A DNA stretch of 64,000 nt from Cytobacillus firmus (lineage in GTDB: Bacteria > Bacillota > Bacilli > Bacillales > Cytobacillaceae): the NCBI RefSeq assembly GCF_023715565.1, contig NZ_JAMBOJ010000006.1, positions 51,306 through 115,305 on the forward strand. The letters are read 5' to 3'. Under the pieces are notes generated by a model. The model was given only the letters and a program-made list of their open reading frames with translations. It had not been told where the DNA came from and searched no databases. Position 1 is the first letter of the stretch, and each line of letters starts with the position of its first letter. The position numbers were made by a program, and so were the translations under genes. Below, piece by piece: positions 1-8,239 of this stretch.

Positions 1-554
1 TCAGTAAAGCGCTCTTTGTCTCTCTCAAGCATCCAGAAATAAGCCATAAGATGGTGGCCGAAGGAGATCGGCTGTGCACGCTGCAGATGAGTATAGCCCG
101 GCATGATGGTTTCCACATTATTTTCAGCCTGGATGATTAACTCCTCTTGCATTTCCTGAATCAATTCAACAATCTGCTCCACCTGCTTGCGCAGATATAA
201 ATGCATGTCTGTTGCCACCTGGTCATTTCGGCTTCTTGCTGTATGAAGTTTGCCGCCGACAGTTCCCGTCAGTTCAGTCAAATGGCTCTCAAGATTTAAA
301 TGAATATCTTCAAGTTTTACTGAGTAAGTGAGTTCATCCTTTTCAGCTTTCGCTTTAAGCTGCTGAAGGCCAGCCTTGATTTTTTCTGCTTCGTCCTCAG
401 TAATAATTCCTGTTTTAGAAAGCATGGAAACGTGGGCCACGCTTCCTTCGATATCTTCCATAACCAATTCCTGATCAAATGAAATCGATGCTCCGAATTC
501 ATCTACCCATTCTTCAGCAGATTTTGTAAATCTGCCTCCCCATAATTTTTTCAC
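1..554 (-). CDS. argH: Argininosuccinate lyase, 5' part
   Basis: Cleaves argininosuccinate to arginine and fumarate, the last step of arginine synthesis in the cytosol. About 184 codons are inside the window; the rest runs off the left edge. The N-terminus reads [14 protein letters not shown], the classic ArgH opening, followed by the conserved [12 protein letters not shown] and [11 protein letters not shown] segments. The start is GTG at 554, because only this places the WGGRF block at residues 4-8. The GTG overlaps the argG stop as GTGA, so the two genes are translationally coupled in one argGH operon. Confidence 0.97.
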   Translation of the reverse strand, partial: MKKLWGGRFTKSAEEWVDEFGASISFDQELVMEDIEGSVAHVSMLSKTGIITEDEAEKIKAGLQQLKAKAEKDELTYSVKLEDIHLNLESHLTELTGTVGGKLHTARSRNDQVATDMHLYLRKQVEQIVELIQEMQEELIIQAENNVETIMPGYTHLQRAQPISFGHHLMAYFWMLERDKERFT

Positions 555-1759
555 ACTGTCACCTTCTTGCTATTTTGAACAATGCTCTGCACTTTTGTCG
601 GCAATCCCCATAGCTTTATGAAGCCAACTGCTGCATTGTGATCAAATTCATCATCTGAAGTATAGGTTGCTAACTTTTCGTCGTATAGGGAATAAGGAGA
701 TTTTCTTCCTTCAACAATTGCATGGCCTTTAAAGAGCTTTACTCTGACTGTTCCTGTTACAAATGTTTGTGTTTCTTTCAGGAAAGCCGTTAACGCATTG
801 TTAAGCTGGGAGAACCACAATCCTTCATATATAAGCTCAGCCACTTTTTTCTCAATAACCGGTTTAAAGTGAGCCATTTCTTTTACCATCGTTAAGTCCT
901 CAAGCTCTTTATGGGCTTTAAGAAGCGTCATGGCTCCCGGACACTCGTAAACTTCACGTGATTTGATGCCGACAAGGCGATTTTCCACATGATCGATGCG
1001 CCCAACCCCATGCTTGCCTGCAATCTCATTCAGTTCGGCAATAAGCACGGAAAGTTTCATACTATTGCCATTCAAGCTGACTGGCACACCCTTTTCAAAA
1101 CCGATTTCAACCGTATCAGGTGTATCAGGAGCTTTTTCAAGAGACACGGTAAGATCGTATGCATCTTCCGGAGGAGCAGCCCATGGATCTTCCAGAACTC
1201 CGCACTCATTGCTTCTGCCCCATAAGTTTTGATCAATGCTGTATGGAGAATCCAGGTTAATTGGGATAGGTATATTGTTTTGTTTTGCATATTCAATTTC
1301 TTCCTCACGTGACCAGCTCCATTCACGAACCGGAGCTAAAACCTGAAGATCAGGGTTTAAAGCCTGAATTGCCACTTCAAAACGAACCTGGTCATTTCCT
1401 TTTCCGGTACATCCATGCGCTACTGCTACTGCACCTTCCTTTTCTGCTACTTCAACAAGCTTTTTGGCGATCAGCGGGCGTGAAAGTGCAGAAATCAATG
1501 GATACTTGTTTTCATATAAAGCATGTGCCTGAAGCGCAATTAATGCATATTCATTAGAAAACTCCTCTTTTGCATCAATCACATATGATTGGACTGCTCC
1601 AACAGTTAAAGCTTTTTTCTGGATAAAGTTCAGATCCTTTCCTTCCCCAACGTCAAGGCAGCATGCAACTACAGCATAACCTTGATCCTGCAGCCATTTA
1701 ACCGCAACTGATGTATCCAGACCGCCTGAGTATGCAAGAACAACTTTATTTTGTGACAT
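551..1759 (-). CDS. argG: Argininosuccinate synthase
   Basis: Joins citrulline and aspartate using ATP to make argininosuccinate. The protein is 402 residues, normal for the family. The N-type ATP pyrophosphatase P-loop [10 protein letters not shown] is at residues 9-18. ATG at 1759 is preceded by a strong AAGGAGG. It is first in the argGH operon, and its stop overlaps the argH GTG start. An AT-rich leader upstream contains an ARG-box-like sequence, which fits control by an ArgR/AhrC repressor. Confidence 0.98.
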   Translation of the reverse strand: MSQNKVVLAYSGGLDTSVAVKWLQDQGYAVVACCLDVGEGKDLNFIQKKALTVGAVQSYVIDAKEEFSNEYALIALQAHALYENKYPLISALSRPLIAKKLVEVAEKEGAVAVAHGCTGKGNDQVRFEVAIQALNPDLQVLAPVREWSWSREEEIEYAKQNNIPIPINLDSPYSIDQNLWGRSNECGVLEDPWAAPPEDAYDLTVSLEKAPDTPDTVEIGFEKGVPVSLNGNSMKLSVLIAELNEIAGKHGVGRIDHVENRLVGIKSREVYECPGAMTLLKAHKELEDLTMVKEMAHFKPVIEKKVAELIYEGLWFSQLNNALTAFLKETQTFVTGTVRVKLFKGHAIVEGRKSPYSLYDEKLATYTSDDEFDHNAAVGFIKLWGLPTKVQSIVQNSKKVTV

Positions 1760-1800
1760 TTATTTTTCCTCCTTAGATAATACGTATAAATATACAATTT

Positions 1801-1819
1801 AATTATATTTTTATTCATT
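1801..1819 (-). promoter_or_regulatory. Candidate ARG box upstream of argG
   Basis: Read on the minus strand the site is AATGAATAAAAATATAATT, close to the Bacillus ARG-box consensus (CATGAATAAAAATKCAAGT, from memory). It lies about 40-60 bp upstream of the argG ATG, where an ArgR/AhrC repressor would act. The surroundings are very A+T-rich, so chance similarity is possible. Confidence 0.45.
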
Positions 1820-1905
1820 TATTATTCTCTTACTTTAACAACCTTTTATTTAAAAATCAATACTTATTCTTAAAAATGTATAAAAATAAATACAATTATT
1901 CAATA

Positions 1906-1942
1906 AAAAAAGGCAAAAGCCCTGTATTCAGCTTTTGCCAGC
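1906..1942 (-). terminator. Terminator after the serine hydrolase gene
   Basis: GGCAAAAGC and GCTTTTGCC form a perfect 9-bp stem, followed on the minus strand by a run of T. It lies just past the stop at 1951 and separates this gene from argGH. Confidence 0.8.
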
Positions 1943-1950
1943 AGTATAGG

Positions 1951-3339
1951 TTAATGTTTTAATGCTTCATAAACCGCTGTAATTACACTTCCATATTGAC
2001 TGATACTGTATGTGTCACCCTGAAACTTGTGCGGATCTTTTAATGGATCGATGACAGGAGAATGTTTTTTATTAGTCAGGAGAGCGATTGCTAAATTATT
2101 TTCTCTGTCTATCACCGTTACTGTTCCTGTCCAGCCGGTATGACCAAATACTTCTTTCCCGGCATACTCGCTGAACATCCACTCCATACTTGAATCTCCG
2201 TTCAAACGCCAACCTAACCCATATGTAGGATTCACATCGTATGGTTTTACAAATTTATCAATTGTTTGTTTATCAAATAACTTTATATTTCCATAGCCTC
2301 CATCATTAAGCATCACCTGCATCAGTACAGCAAGATCTGAAGTTGTGGAAAAGAGACCTGCATGCCCGGATATTCCATCCATTGAATAAAAGGACTTCTC
2401 ATCATGAACCTCTCCCTGGAGAGTATAGGTCCGAATATTAGGGAAAGAAATGACTCCATCCCGGGTATTTCCATGCAATTCAGTTGCAGCGAAATCCTTT
2501 TCCTTGAAACCTTTGCGGAGCGGATTAAATAAAGTCTGCTTTAACCCCAATGGCTTGTAAATATGGTTCTCCGTATAATCGTCAAGCTGCTCTCCAGTAA
2601 TTTTTTCAATTATAAATCCCAGAAGCATATAGTCAATGTCACTATATACCTGTTTGGTTCCTGGTTCATACTCGAGGGGAGTTTTTAATATCATGGAAAG
2701 GGTTTTACTGCGTTCCTGGGAATACAATTCTCCCGCCCTTTCAGGATTATGATAATGGACGCTTGAAGGAAATCCGGCGGTATGATGAAGCAAATCGATT
2801 ATCCGGAGCTCTGCTTTCCCTTTTATTTCATCGTCAGCTGAATCTTTAAATTCTGGAAAATAATACTGGATTTTTTCTTCAAGATTAATCTTTCCTTCAC
2901 TGACAAGATGCTGCAGTGAAAAGTTAACGGCATACATTTTCGTGTTTGATGCAAGATCAAACATGGTTTTTGTTTTCATTTTCTGCGGGTGATTTAAAGG
3001 ATCAAATTCATCAAAAACCTTGGCTGAACCATATGCAGAGTTTTTTACAATCTTGCCATCTTTAATAACGACTAAAGCAGCCCCTGGAAACCCATTTTTG
3101 ATTTCCTCATTGATGAGCTTATCAACCTCTTTGAGCTTTTTGGAAGAAAAGCCTGCATCCTCGGGGCGCTTTGCTTTTGACAGGGTTGGATATTCTAAAG
3201 CTTTTTTATGTTTAGATACTTGCTCTAAGGGGCTGCTTCCTGTTCTGTCCAATTCTTCTCCCAGGGCTGCAGCGGGGTAAGGCAAGAGCAAACCCAGCAT
3301 TAGGCATAAAACTGCTAATAGTGCTAAAAACCTTTTCAT
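1951..3339 (-). CDS. Exported beta-lactamase-family serine hydrolase
   Basis: A 462-residue penicillin-binding-protein/class C beta-lactamase-fold protein. Residues 1-26 form a signal peptide with a short basic start and a long leucine-rich core ending AAALG, so it should act outside the membrane. The catalytic SxxK is SNTK at 131-134. The second motif is YSD at 232-234 in place of the usual YxN, and the third is HTG near residue 390. Such proteins are D-Ala-D-Ala carboxypeptidases, esterases or peptidoglycan-recycling amidases; the substrate cannot be read from sequence. AAGGAGG precedes the ATG. It is monocistronic between argG and a divergent small gene. Confidence 0.85.
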   Translation of the reverse strand: MKRFLALLAVLCLMLGLLLPYPAAALGEELDRTGSSPLEQVSKHKKALEYPTLSKAKRPEDAGFSSKKLKEVDKLINEEIKNGFPGAALVVIKDGKIVKNSAYGSAKVFDEFDPLNHPQKMKTKTMFDLASNTKMYAVNFSLQHLVSEGKINLEEKIQYYFPEFKDSADDEIKGKAELRIIDLLHHTAGFPSSVHYHNPERAGELYSQERSKTLSMILKTPLEYEPGTKQVYSDIDYMLLGFIIEKITGEQLDDYTENHIYKPLGLKQTLFNPLRKGFKEKDFAATELHGNTRDGVISFPNIRTYTLQGEVHDEKSFYSMDGISGHAGLFSTTSDLAVLMQVMLNDGGYGNIKLFDKQTIDKFVKPYDVNPTYGLGWRLNGDSSMEWMFSEYAGKEVFGHTGWTGTVTVIDRENNLAIALLTNKKHSPVIDPLKDPHKFQGDTYSISQYGSVITAVYEALKH

Positions 3340-3579
3340 ATTCTCCTCCTTTTATTTATTCAATTTTCTTAATAATCAATATGTTATTCGATATCCATTT
3401 AAGCTGTAAACCAATACCTTTGCCTTTCTATTAAATCAGTTCTTGTGAACCACGTTCATTCATCTTCATATTAGTCCTATAGTATTATCTGCAGAAAACC
3501 ATTGAATACTAAAACATCCATGCACCGAAAACATCTTTATAGTAAAATAAAAACAAGATTAATGTATGGGGGATTCATA

Positions 3580-3894
3580 ATGGAGGAGCATTTTTCGCAT
3601 AATGGCCGTCTTGGCATTCCTATACCCGCCTTTGACCGGGAATGGGATGAATATTCACCAAAAATACAGCAGATGATCCTGTTTGAATGGGAAAAAATAA
3701 GAGGCAGGATTCCTGACCGCATTGCAGAGCTTGAAGCGGATATTAACAGGAAACAGGCTGAGCTATCGGATGAAGGAGATTTCGAAAGATCATGCAGACT
3801 CAACAGTGAAATTTCAGAACTGGCATCTGTAATAAATGATCTTTGGCTATGGTATCGAACGAATCAGGATATTTCAGGAAAGATGCATTCATAA
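3580..3894 (+). CDS. Small hypothetical coiled-coil-like protein
   Basis: A 104-residue protein that I do not recognise. The ATG at 3580 is chosen because GGGGGA lies 7 bp upstream; a longer frame upstream has no ribosome site. Residues 1-40 are rich in aromatic and acidic residues (GRLGIPIPAFDREWDEY). Residues 45-85 look like an amphipathic helix pair, with regularly spaced Leu, Ile, Glu and Lys. There is no signal peptide or membrane segment. It faces moaB and shares a bidirectional terminator with it. Confidence 0.7.
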   Translation: MEEHFSHNGRLGIPIPAFDREWDEYSPKIQQMILFEWEKIRGRIPDRIAELEADINRKQAELSDEGDFERSCRLNSEISELASVINDLWLWYRTNQDISGKMHS

Positions 3895-3897
3895 GAA

Positions 3898-3926
3898 AAA
3901 CCTTTCCGCTGGGGAAAGGTTTTTGG
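3898..3926. terminator. Bidirectional terminator between the small gene and moaB
   Basis: AAACCTTTCC and GGAAAGGTTT form a 10-bp stem with A-rich DNA before it and T-rich DNA after it. It can serve the plus-strand gene ending at 3894 and moaB ending at 3930. Confidence 0.85.
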
Positions 3927-3929
3927 TCT

Positions 3930-4442
3930 TTATAAATCTTTTCTTAGTTCCCTGACGATATGCCCGAGTTCAGGCAATATCAATCTATTCATCGCAAGGC
4001 GGACAGCCCCGGATGATCCCGGTGTTGAGAAAACTGCTTTATTTCGTACGGTGCCTGCAGCAGCCCGTGAAAGAATGGCAGCAGACCCGATATCTTCAGT
4101 GTAGCTCAGCATCCTGAACAATTCACCGAATCCATCGATTTCTTTATCAAATAATTCTCTAACCGTCTCGATCGTTACGTCCCGGAGAGCAATACCTGTG
4201 CCCCCATTTGTCAGAATAGTGTCAATGCCAGGATTTTCGCAGCCTTTTAATACGGCCCCACGAATGAGAGTTCCTTCATCCTTGACGATTTCATAGTCGG
4301 CAATAATATGTCCCGCCTCTTCGAGCAGCTGGATCATCAGCTTTCCGCTTTTATCCGTTTCTTCATCTCTCGTATCACTTACGGTAATCACTTTACATCT
4401 GACTTTTTTAGGCGCTACTTTTTTATGCTCAAATATACTCAT
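3930..4442 (-). CDS. moaB: Molybdenum cofactor synthesis protein MoaB
   Basis: A 170-residue MogA/MoaB-fold protein that adenylylates molybdopterin during molybdenum cofactor synthesis, in the cytosol. The conserved ITVSDTRDEETDKSG near residue 20, the LTNGGTGIALRDVTIE loop that binds molybdopterin, and STPGSSGAVRLAM near the end are all present. An AAAGGTGG ribosome site precedes ATG 4442. No other moa gene is in the window; the argG-moaB-ackA neighbourhood matches B. subtilis. Confidence 0.95.
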   Translation of the reverse strand: MSIFEHKKVAPKKVRCKVITVSDTRDEETDKSGKLMIQLLEEAGHIIADYEIVKDEGTLIRGAVLKGCENPGIDTILTNGGTGIALRDVTIETVRELFDKEIDGFGELFRMLSYTEDIGSAAILSRAAAGTVRNKAVFSTPGSSGAVRLAMNRLILPELGHIVRELRKDL

Positions 4443-4483
4443 ATTGGCACCACCTTTGCTTGAAAATTATAATTAACCTGAGT

Positions 4484-5323
4484 TTACTGCTGATCATTCT
4501 TTCTTTGCAAATATCTCATCTGATAATATTTATGGGCAAATTCTGTTACTTTTCTTGTCAGCTGGTAGTTGGTCCCTGCTCCAATGGCCATGCTGATAAA
4601 GGGAATTCCCTGAATGGATTTTCTCCGGAAAAAGTAAATAGCCATTCCTTTAAGAAGCTGCTTCATTGGCTGCTCAATCCAGCTGATATCAGTCAACTCT
4701 TCTTTTCCTTCATAAAAGTAAAATTCCTCCTGGTTCTTCAGCTCGTTCATTAATTCTTCCCATGCACTGCTCTGCATCCTGGGCGGCAATGTGGCAGCGT
4801 GAAAAACCTTAAGTGAACTCATCATTTCGAATGGAGTATTGACTTCAAAGCCATAGGTCATGGCAATCAGCTGTACTACACGCAGATTAATTACCGCCAT
4901 TGCAGGAATATCAGCACCCAGCATGAGTGAGCTGCCCGAACCCGCGATACCGCCCTGTGCAAACGAATAAAGACGATGACGGGCAATCTGCTGTTGAGCT
5001 ATGTATTGAAGCTGGTCGATATTCAATTGCTTCAGATCTTCAATCGTCTCTATATCAGAATGAAAAACACGGCCTGCCGTCAATATACGCTCTTTCGCAT
5101 CCATTTGAAGCTGTGAACCCTGAATAAGCGCATGCAGATGAAACAGCCAGCTATCCATTGCTGAAAAAAATTGCTGCTGAACTTCTTCAGGCAATAGTGA
5201 AAAAGACCTTTCCAATGATTTATCATAAACCATCTCCAAGTCATTGGGCTCATAATTCAGCAGCTTGTTCTCCCACTCCTGAATTCCGGCCAAAACACTT
5301 TCTTCCCGTTCGTTCAATGGCAT
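4484..5323 (-). CDS. EcsC-family protein
   Basis: A 279-residue protein resembling the EcsC family, whose founding member lies with the Ecs ABC transporter of B. subtilis. The biochemical role is unknown. The central part (AQGGIAGSGSSLMLGADIPA, then AVINLRVVQLIAMTYGF) has the glycine-rich, semi-hydrophobic pattern typical of the family. A second hydrophobic stretch, FISMAIGAGTNYQLTRKV, lies near the C-terminus. The ATG at 5323 has GGGAGG at proper spacing; the ATG five codons earlier sits on the ribosome site itself and is unlikely. Confidence 0.75.
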   Translation of the reverse strand: MPLNEREESVLAGIQEWENKLLNYEPNDLEMVYDKSLERSFSLLPEEVQQQFFSAMDSWLFHLHALIQGSQLQMDAKERILTAGRVFHSDIETIEDLKQLNIDQLQYIAQQQIARHRLYSFAQGGIAGSGSSLMLGADIPAMAVINLRVVQLIAMTYGFEVNTPFEMMSSLKVFHAATLPPRMQSSAWEELMNELKNQEEFYFYEGKEELTDISWIEQPMKQLLKGMAIYFFRRKSIQGIPFISMAIGAGTNYQLTRKVTEFAHKYYQMRYLQRKNDQQ

Positions 5324-5418
5324 CGCAATTCCTCCCAAAACATTTTTCTTGGACTCAGTATAGCATAAGTTGGATGGGAAATTCTCCTACCGGATGATGG
5401 GCAATAATCAAATAAAAA

Positions 5419-5694
5419 GGCCGTTTCTCAAGGTTTGTGGCTATTTATATATTATTTACTGAGTTGATTGGAGCGGAAGGTGCGAGATCCTCGAAAATGC
5501 TATCGCATTTTCTTAGTGCGGTGTTTACTCAAGGAAGCTTACTCAACGTCCTGCGGGAGTGGAGGGACAGGTGAGACCCCCGCAGATCGTGCGTCGGGCT
5601 CACCTCCTGCCCCGCGGTTCGCTGAGCAGCCTCCCGCAGCAATCAACGGGCAACTTTAATAGGTGGAAAAATAATATTTTATTCGAAAAGAGCC
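5419..5694. repeat. MITE-like repeat, copy 1 (276 bp)
   Basis: Starts GGCCGTTTCTCAAGGTTTGTGG and ends TTCGAAAAGAGCC, an imperfect terminal inverted repeat. The interior has the GGGACAGGTGAGACCCCCGCAG ... GGCTCACCTCC palindromic core and CAATCAACGGGC. It is flanked by the exact 8-bp duplication AATAAAAA at 5411-5418 and 5695-5702. The same family occurs at 24274-24493 and 28990-29060. The copy lies in the non-coding space between the EcsC-like gene and the stranded ackA terminator. It has no plausible coding content. Confidence 0.85.
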
Positions 5695-5703
5695 AATAAA
5701 AAA

Positions 5704-5731
5704 GACAAGAGCGGGAAGCCCTTGCCTTTTT
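5704..5731 (-). terminator. Original ackA terminator, now separated from ackA
   Basis: On the minus strand GGCAAGGGC and GCTCTTGTC pair over 9 bp (two G-U) around TTCCC, followed by TTTTTT. It lies just after the old ackA stop at 5739-5741. The element now separates it from intact ackA by 11.4 kb. Confidence 0.75.
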
Positions 5732-5738
5732 ATCAATA

Positions 5739-5816
5739 CTATTTTGCCAATCTCACAACATCACGTGCAATCATAACTTCCTCATTTGTCGGGATAATCA
5801 TGACTTTAACTGGTGA
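5739..5816 (-). pseudogene. ackA': Displaced 3' end of ackA
   Basis: The minus strand reads [22 protein letters not shown] and then LAK-stop: 25 codons of acetate kinase. The first 66 bases are identical to the end of intact ackA at 17174-17239; only the last codons differ (LAK here, MSR in the intact gene). This is the original chromosomal 3' end, cut off when the element integrated. Confidence 0.93.
5751..5816. repeat. Attachment site attL (66-bp direct repeat)
   Basis: Identical over 66 bp to 17174-17239. Identity stops abruptly on both sides: CCAA against TCAT on the left, GATT against ATGA on the right. The whole repeat is coding sequence for the AckA C-terminus. Confidence 0.92.
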
Positions 5817-5888
5817 GATTTTAGTAACCAAAACCTTATTAAATCAATCTTTTTCAATATTATCTGATTAGATGGTATCATTTTGGTA

Positions 5889-5907
5889 ATGGTTTGTACA
5901 GTCATAA
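5889..5907 (+). promoter_or_regulatory. Candidate integrase arm-type site, left end
   Basis: ATGGTTTGTACAGTCATAA shares its first 10 bases (ATGGTTTGTA) and a similar following AGTC with 17100-17117 beside attR. The two copies lie 73 bp and 65-74 bp inside the respective repeats. The rest of 5817-5936 is A+T-rich and has no gene. Confidence 0.4.
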
Positions 5908-5936
5908 TAATCAACTTTTATTGTTATTCAAGTAAA

Positions 5937-6488
5937 TTATATTACGTTCTTCCATACCTTAAAATTAACTATTTTCGATATACACTGTTGACTGACTCCG
6001 AATCTTTTCCTTAATGCTTCTGTTCCGAATTCTTTATCTCTAGGGATATAATTTTCCCTGATATATCGAACTTCTTTTTCAGTTAATTTGGAACTTGGAT
6101 TTTCTTCACCTATTAATTTTGTCGGCTTCATTAATCCTGTATCAAATGCGTGTTTTATGTTTTCGCTGCCAGTATTCCATTCTAAATTAGATGCATAATT
6201 ATGGGCTTTATCTCCGTCTTTATGATTTACTTCAGGTTTATTATAGGGATTTGGATTAAAAGCCAAGGATACCAGCCTATGAATTAGAAACATTTTCGCC
6301 TTTCCGTTCCTGCATAAACATACTTGAAAATATCCTTTTCCATCATGAACAGGCTTTAGAATCTTCTCTTTAAAGGTTCGATTAAGGCCGTCTGATCCAG
6401 TATTCGTCCTCAATAAGCTTTTAACCCTTCCATTGTTGCTTACCTGATACAATCCTTCATAACCGGCAACGTCCTTCCAAATCTCCAT
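5937..6488 (-). CDS. HNH endonuclease with NUMOD4 motif
   Basis: A 183-residue homing-type nuclease of the kind common in phages. Residues 3-25 (IWKDVAGYEGLYQVSNNGR) are a NUMOD4 DNA-binding motif. The HNH core has H70 (LIHRLVSLAF), NHKDGDKAHN at 88-97 and N101 of SNLEW, so the nuclease residues look intact. Residues 130-175 carry a helix-turn-helix (FGTEALRKRFGVSQQCISKI) for extra DNA contact. The ATG is preceded by TTGGAGG. It is the outermost cargo gene at the attL end, with no intron or intein visible, so it is free-standing. Role in the element (mobility, packaging or restriction) is unknown. Confidence 0.9.
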   Translation of the reverse strand: MEIWKDVAGYEGLYQVSNNGRVKSLLRTNTGSDGLNRTFKEKILKPVHDGKGYFQVCLCRNGKAKMFLIHRLVSLAFNPNPYNKPEVNHKDGDKAHNYASNLEWNTGSENIKHAFDTGLMKPTKLIGEENPSSKLTEKEVRYIRENYIPRDKEFGTEALRKRFGVSQQCISKIVNFKVWKNVI

Positions 6489-6593
6489 TACGATCAGCCT
6501 CCAATAATTGTATAACCAAATGTTATGAATTATCGGAGAAGACTTAAAGGAAACCTTTCGCTATATATTGAAAGCATGTTATTTTCCTACAAG

Positions 6594-6616
6594 AAAAAGC
6601 ACCCCCGAAGGATGCT
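6594..6616 (-). terminator. Terminator after the DUF2513 gene
   Basis: On the minus strand GCATCC-TTCGGG-GGTGC followed by TTTTTC comes directly after the stop codon. It is nearly the same hairpin as the one at 7036-7060. Confidence 0.8.
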
Positions 6617-6975
6617 TAAAGTCCAAGTATGCTCTTTAATTGTATACTCGCAAATTCTTTTAATACATCAAACGGAATAGAGCCAAGTTCAAGACCTTTC
6701 TTCTTCACTCCATCTTTTGTTTTCACCCAGACATTGTCATTTTTAATCGAATCTAAGAATTCATGTCCATCCCATGTCAATGAGGCTATTAACCACATCG
6801 GCTTATTGTCAGCCCACTTGGTGTTGTTATTTACATACCCTGCCTGATCTAAAATCTTTAAATGGTATGCAACTATTTCCCTATTCCAATCTTCCGGGAT
6901 GATTAGTTCTTTACTATCGTCGTTTTTTTCAATCAACAATAATAAATCTCTTACTATTTCCATATCTCTTTTCAC
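6616..6975 (-). CDS. DUF2513-type protein
   Basis: A 119-residue cytosolic protein that I place in DUF2513, a family of small proteins often carried by phages and genomic islands, function unknown. Family features are the start KRDMEIVRDLLLLIE, the winged-helix-like IVAYHLKILDQAGYV, and LTWDGHEFLDSIKNDNVW. The start is GTG at 6975: MKRDMEIV is the usual family opening and AAGGAG lies 10 bp upstream. A longer reading to 7089 would run back through the terminator of the upstream operon. It has its own terminator at 6594-6616. Confidence 0.75.
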   Translation of the reverse strand: MKRDMEIVRDLLLLIEKNDDSKELIIPEDWNREIVAYHLKILDQAGYVNNNTKWADNKPMWLIASLTWDGHEFLDSIKNDNVWVKTKDGVKKKGLELGSIPFDVLKEFASIQLKSILGL

Positions 6976-7035
6976 TAAAAACACTCTCCTTAAAATATTC
7001 TTTCGACAAAAGGAGATATTTTCCTTCTGTTGCCG

Positions 7036-7060
7036 ACAAAAAAAGCACCCTAGAGGATGC
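7036..7060 (-). terminator. Terminator of the three-gene nuclease operon
   Basis: AGCATCC-TCTA-GGGTGCT followed by TTTTTTT on the minus strand, 10 bp after the nuclease stop. It marks the 3' end of the operon 9392-7070. Confidence 0.85.
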
Positions 7061-7069
7061 TTATTCCAG

Positions 7070-7843
7070 CTAAATATCAATTGGACCATAACGATCTGTT
7101 ATTTTCTTAGCCCCTAAATCAAAACTTTCTTCATTTATAATTTCATTTTCTTTTAACTGAACCAATGAATCGTATAGTCGAAGATGGTAAGGCCTTGTTA
7201 AATCACTAGTTTGATAATCAGTGGTATCGTCTTCAATTTCGTCAATTAAAGAGAAATATTTTTGCTTTAATAATGTATAGAAATTATTTTCTACAAGAGT
7301 TTCTATTTCATTGATTGTGAAGCCAAGGATAATTTTTTCATTATTATACGCTAAAGCTAACTTTCTTCTTTTACCTTCTGCGTTTATCCAAGGACTTTTA
7401 TTTAGACCACGACTAAAAGTTTTTGAGGAGCTAAAAACACCTAATTTTGCTCTTTTTGACCTTACTAATTCTACTAAATCTGTCACTTCACGAACACCAA
7501 TAGATTCTTTATGATTTTTAGATTCCCCTACAAATCTCATTCCAACATGTTCAATGAGAAAAGGAGTAGACATTCCATCAATAAATTCTACAATATGATC
7601 AATCTGATTGTCACCATGATGAACATCCGGATGTACATAGGCGATCTCAAACCTACTATATACATAAGTCATTAGTTCCTCTAATGCATCCCCTTTTTCC
7701 TTTTTGGTGCCATTTTCTAACGTAACCCTTACTTGTTCAACAAGTGATAAAAAATGTTCTTTTTCTTCTAGAGGAATAGGTGTCCATATCTCATGGTCAG
7801 GAGCTAAATTAATAAATTTGTTAAACCCAACAGTATTTTTCAT
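7070..7843 (-). CDS. Mrr-like PD-(D/E)XK endonuclease
   Basis: A 257-residue protein with a nuclease fold at about residues 45-165. A helix with the first conserved Glu (KGDALEELMTYVYSRF) is followed by NQIDHIVEF, whose Asp fits the metal-binding position. Then come GESKNH (the E-x-K signature), REVTDLVELVRSKRAKLGVF and FSSSKTFSRG, the usual order of Mrr-type restriction nucleases. The remainder shows no recognised domain. It is third in a minus-strand operon; its ATG starts 3 bp after the stop of the wHTH gene, so translation is probably coupled. It likely cuts DNA as effector of the operon. No methyltransferase is nearby, so modification-dependent or phage-triggered action is more likely than classic type II restriction. 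Confidence 0.7.
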   Translation of the reverse strand: MKNTVGFNKFINLAPDHEIWTPIPLEEKEHFLSLVEQVRVTLENGTKKEKGDALEELMTYVYSRFEIAYVHPDVHHGDNQIDHIVEFIDGMSTPFLIEHVGMRFVGESKNHKESIGVREVTDLVELVRSKRAKLGVFSSSKTFSRGLNKSPWINAEGKRRKLALAYNNEKIILGFTINEIETLVENNFYTLLKQKYFSLIDEIEDDTTDYQTSDLTRPYHLRLYDSLVQLKENEIINEESFDLGAKKITDRYGPIDI

Positions 7844-7846
7844 AAA

Positions 7847-8239
7847 TTATACACTCACAGGAATATCTTTTTTAATAAAAGCTACTCTAATATTTTTAGT
7901 ATTAAGTTGAGAATCACAATCAGGACAAGTAAATTTATTGTTTACAATAAAATCCCTTAACAGTTTTTTATCTGGAAACTCGAAAGCGTGAACAAGGTCA
8001 GGGTCGTCATTTGTGCAAAAGATAATAAAACTTACTCCAAGTGATGATTCAAAAACCAATGACGAGAGTATATCTTCTATTATCGGATAAGGTATTCGGG
8101 TTTTTCTGGATAAGGATTGGGGAGAAATTGATTCATCAGGCCTGAGAATCGTTAGTTCTGTATCCAATTTCTTCAACTCCTGAAAAGTCAGTTGGTGTTT
8201 CAACATTTTGTTTATATTCATTAAGCTTTCGTAAAACAT
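7847..8239 (-). CDS. Small winged-helix/CxxC protein of the nuclease operon
   Basis: A 130-residue protein not assigned to a family. Residues ~15-60 (LTFQELKKLDTEL ... SLSRKTRIPYPIIEDILSSL) look like a winged-helix DNA-binding domain. The C-terminal third holds one zinc-knuckle-like CPDC. The start is ATG 8239: AAGGAGG lies 9 bp upstream, whereas the TTG three codons earlier abuts it. The gene begins 104 bp inside the end of the preceding gene, in another frame, an unusually long overlap for a bacterial operon. With the nuclease it could be the sensor or specificity part, but that is inference. Confidence 0.65.
   Translation of the reverse strand: MFYESLMNINKMLKHQLTFQELKKLDTELTILRPDESISPQSLSRKTRIPYPIIEDILSSLVFESSLGVSFIIFCTNDDPDLVHAFEFPDKKLLRDFIVNNKFTCPDCDSQLNTKNIRVAFIKKDIPVSV

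Noticed and set aside
5468..5659. Open frame inside the first MITE copy
   Set aside because: It is the palindromic GC-rich core of a non-coding repeat; other copies do not keep the frame.
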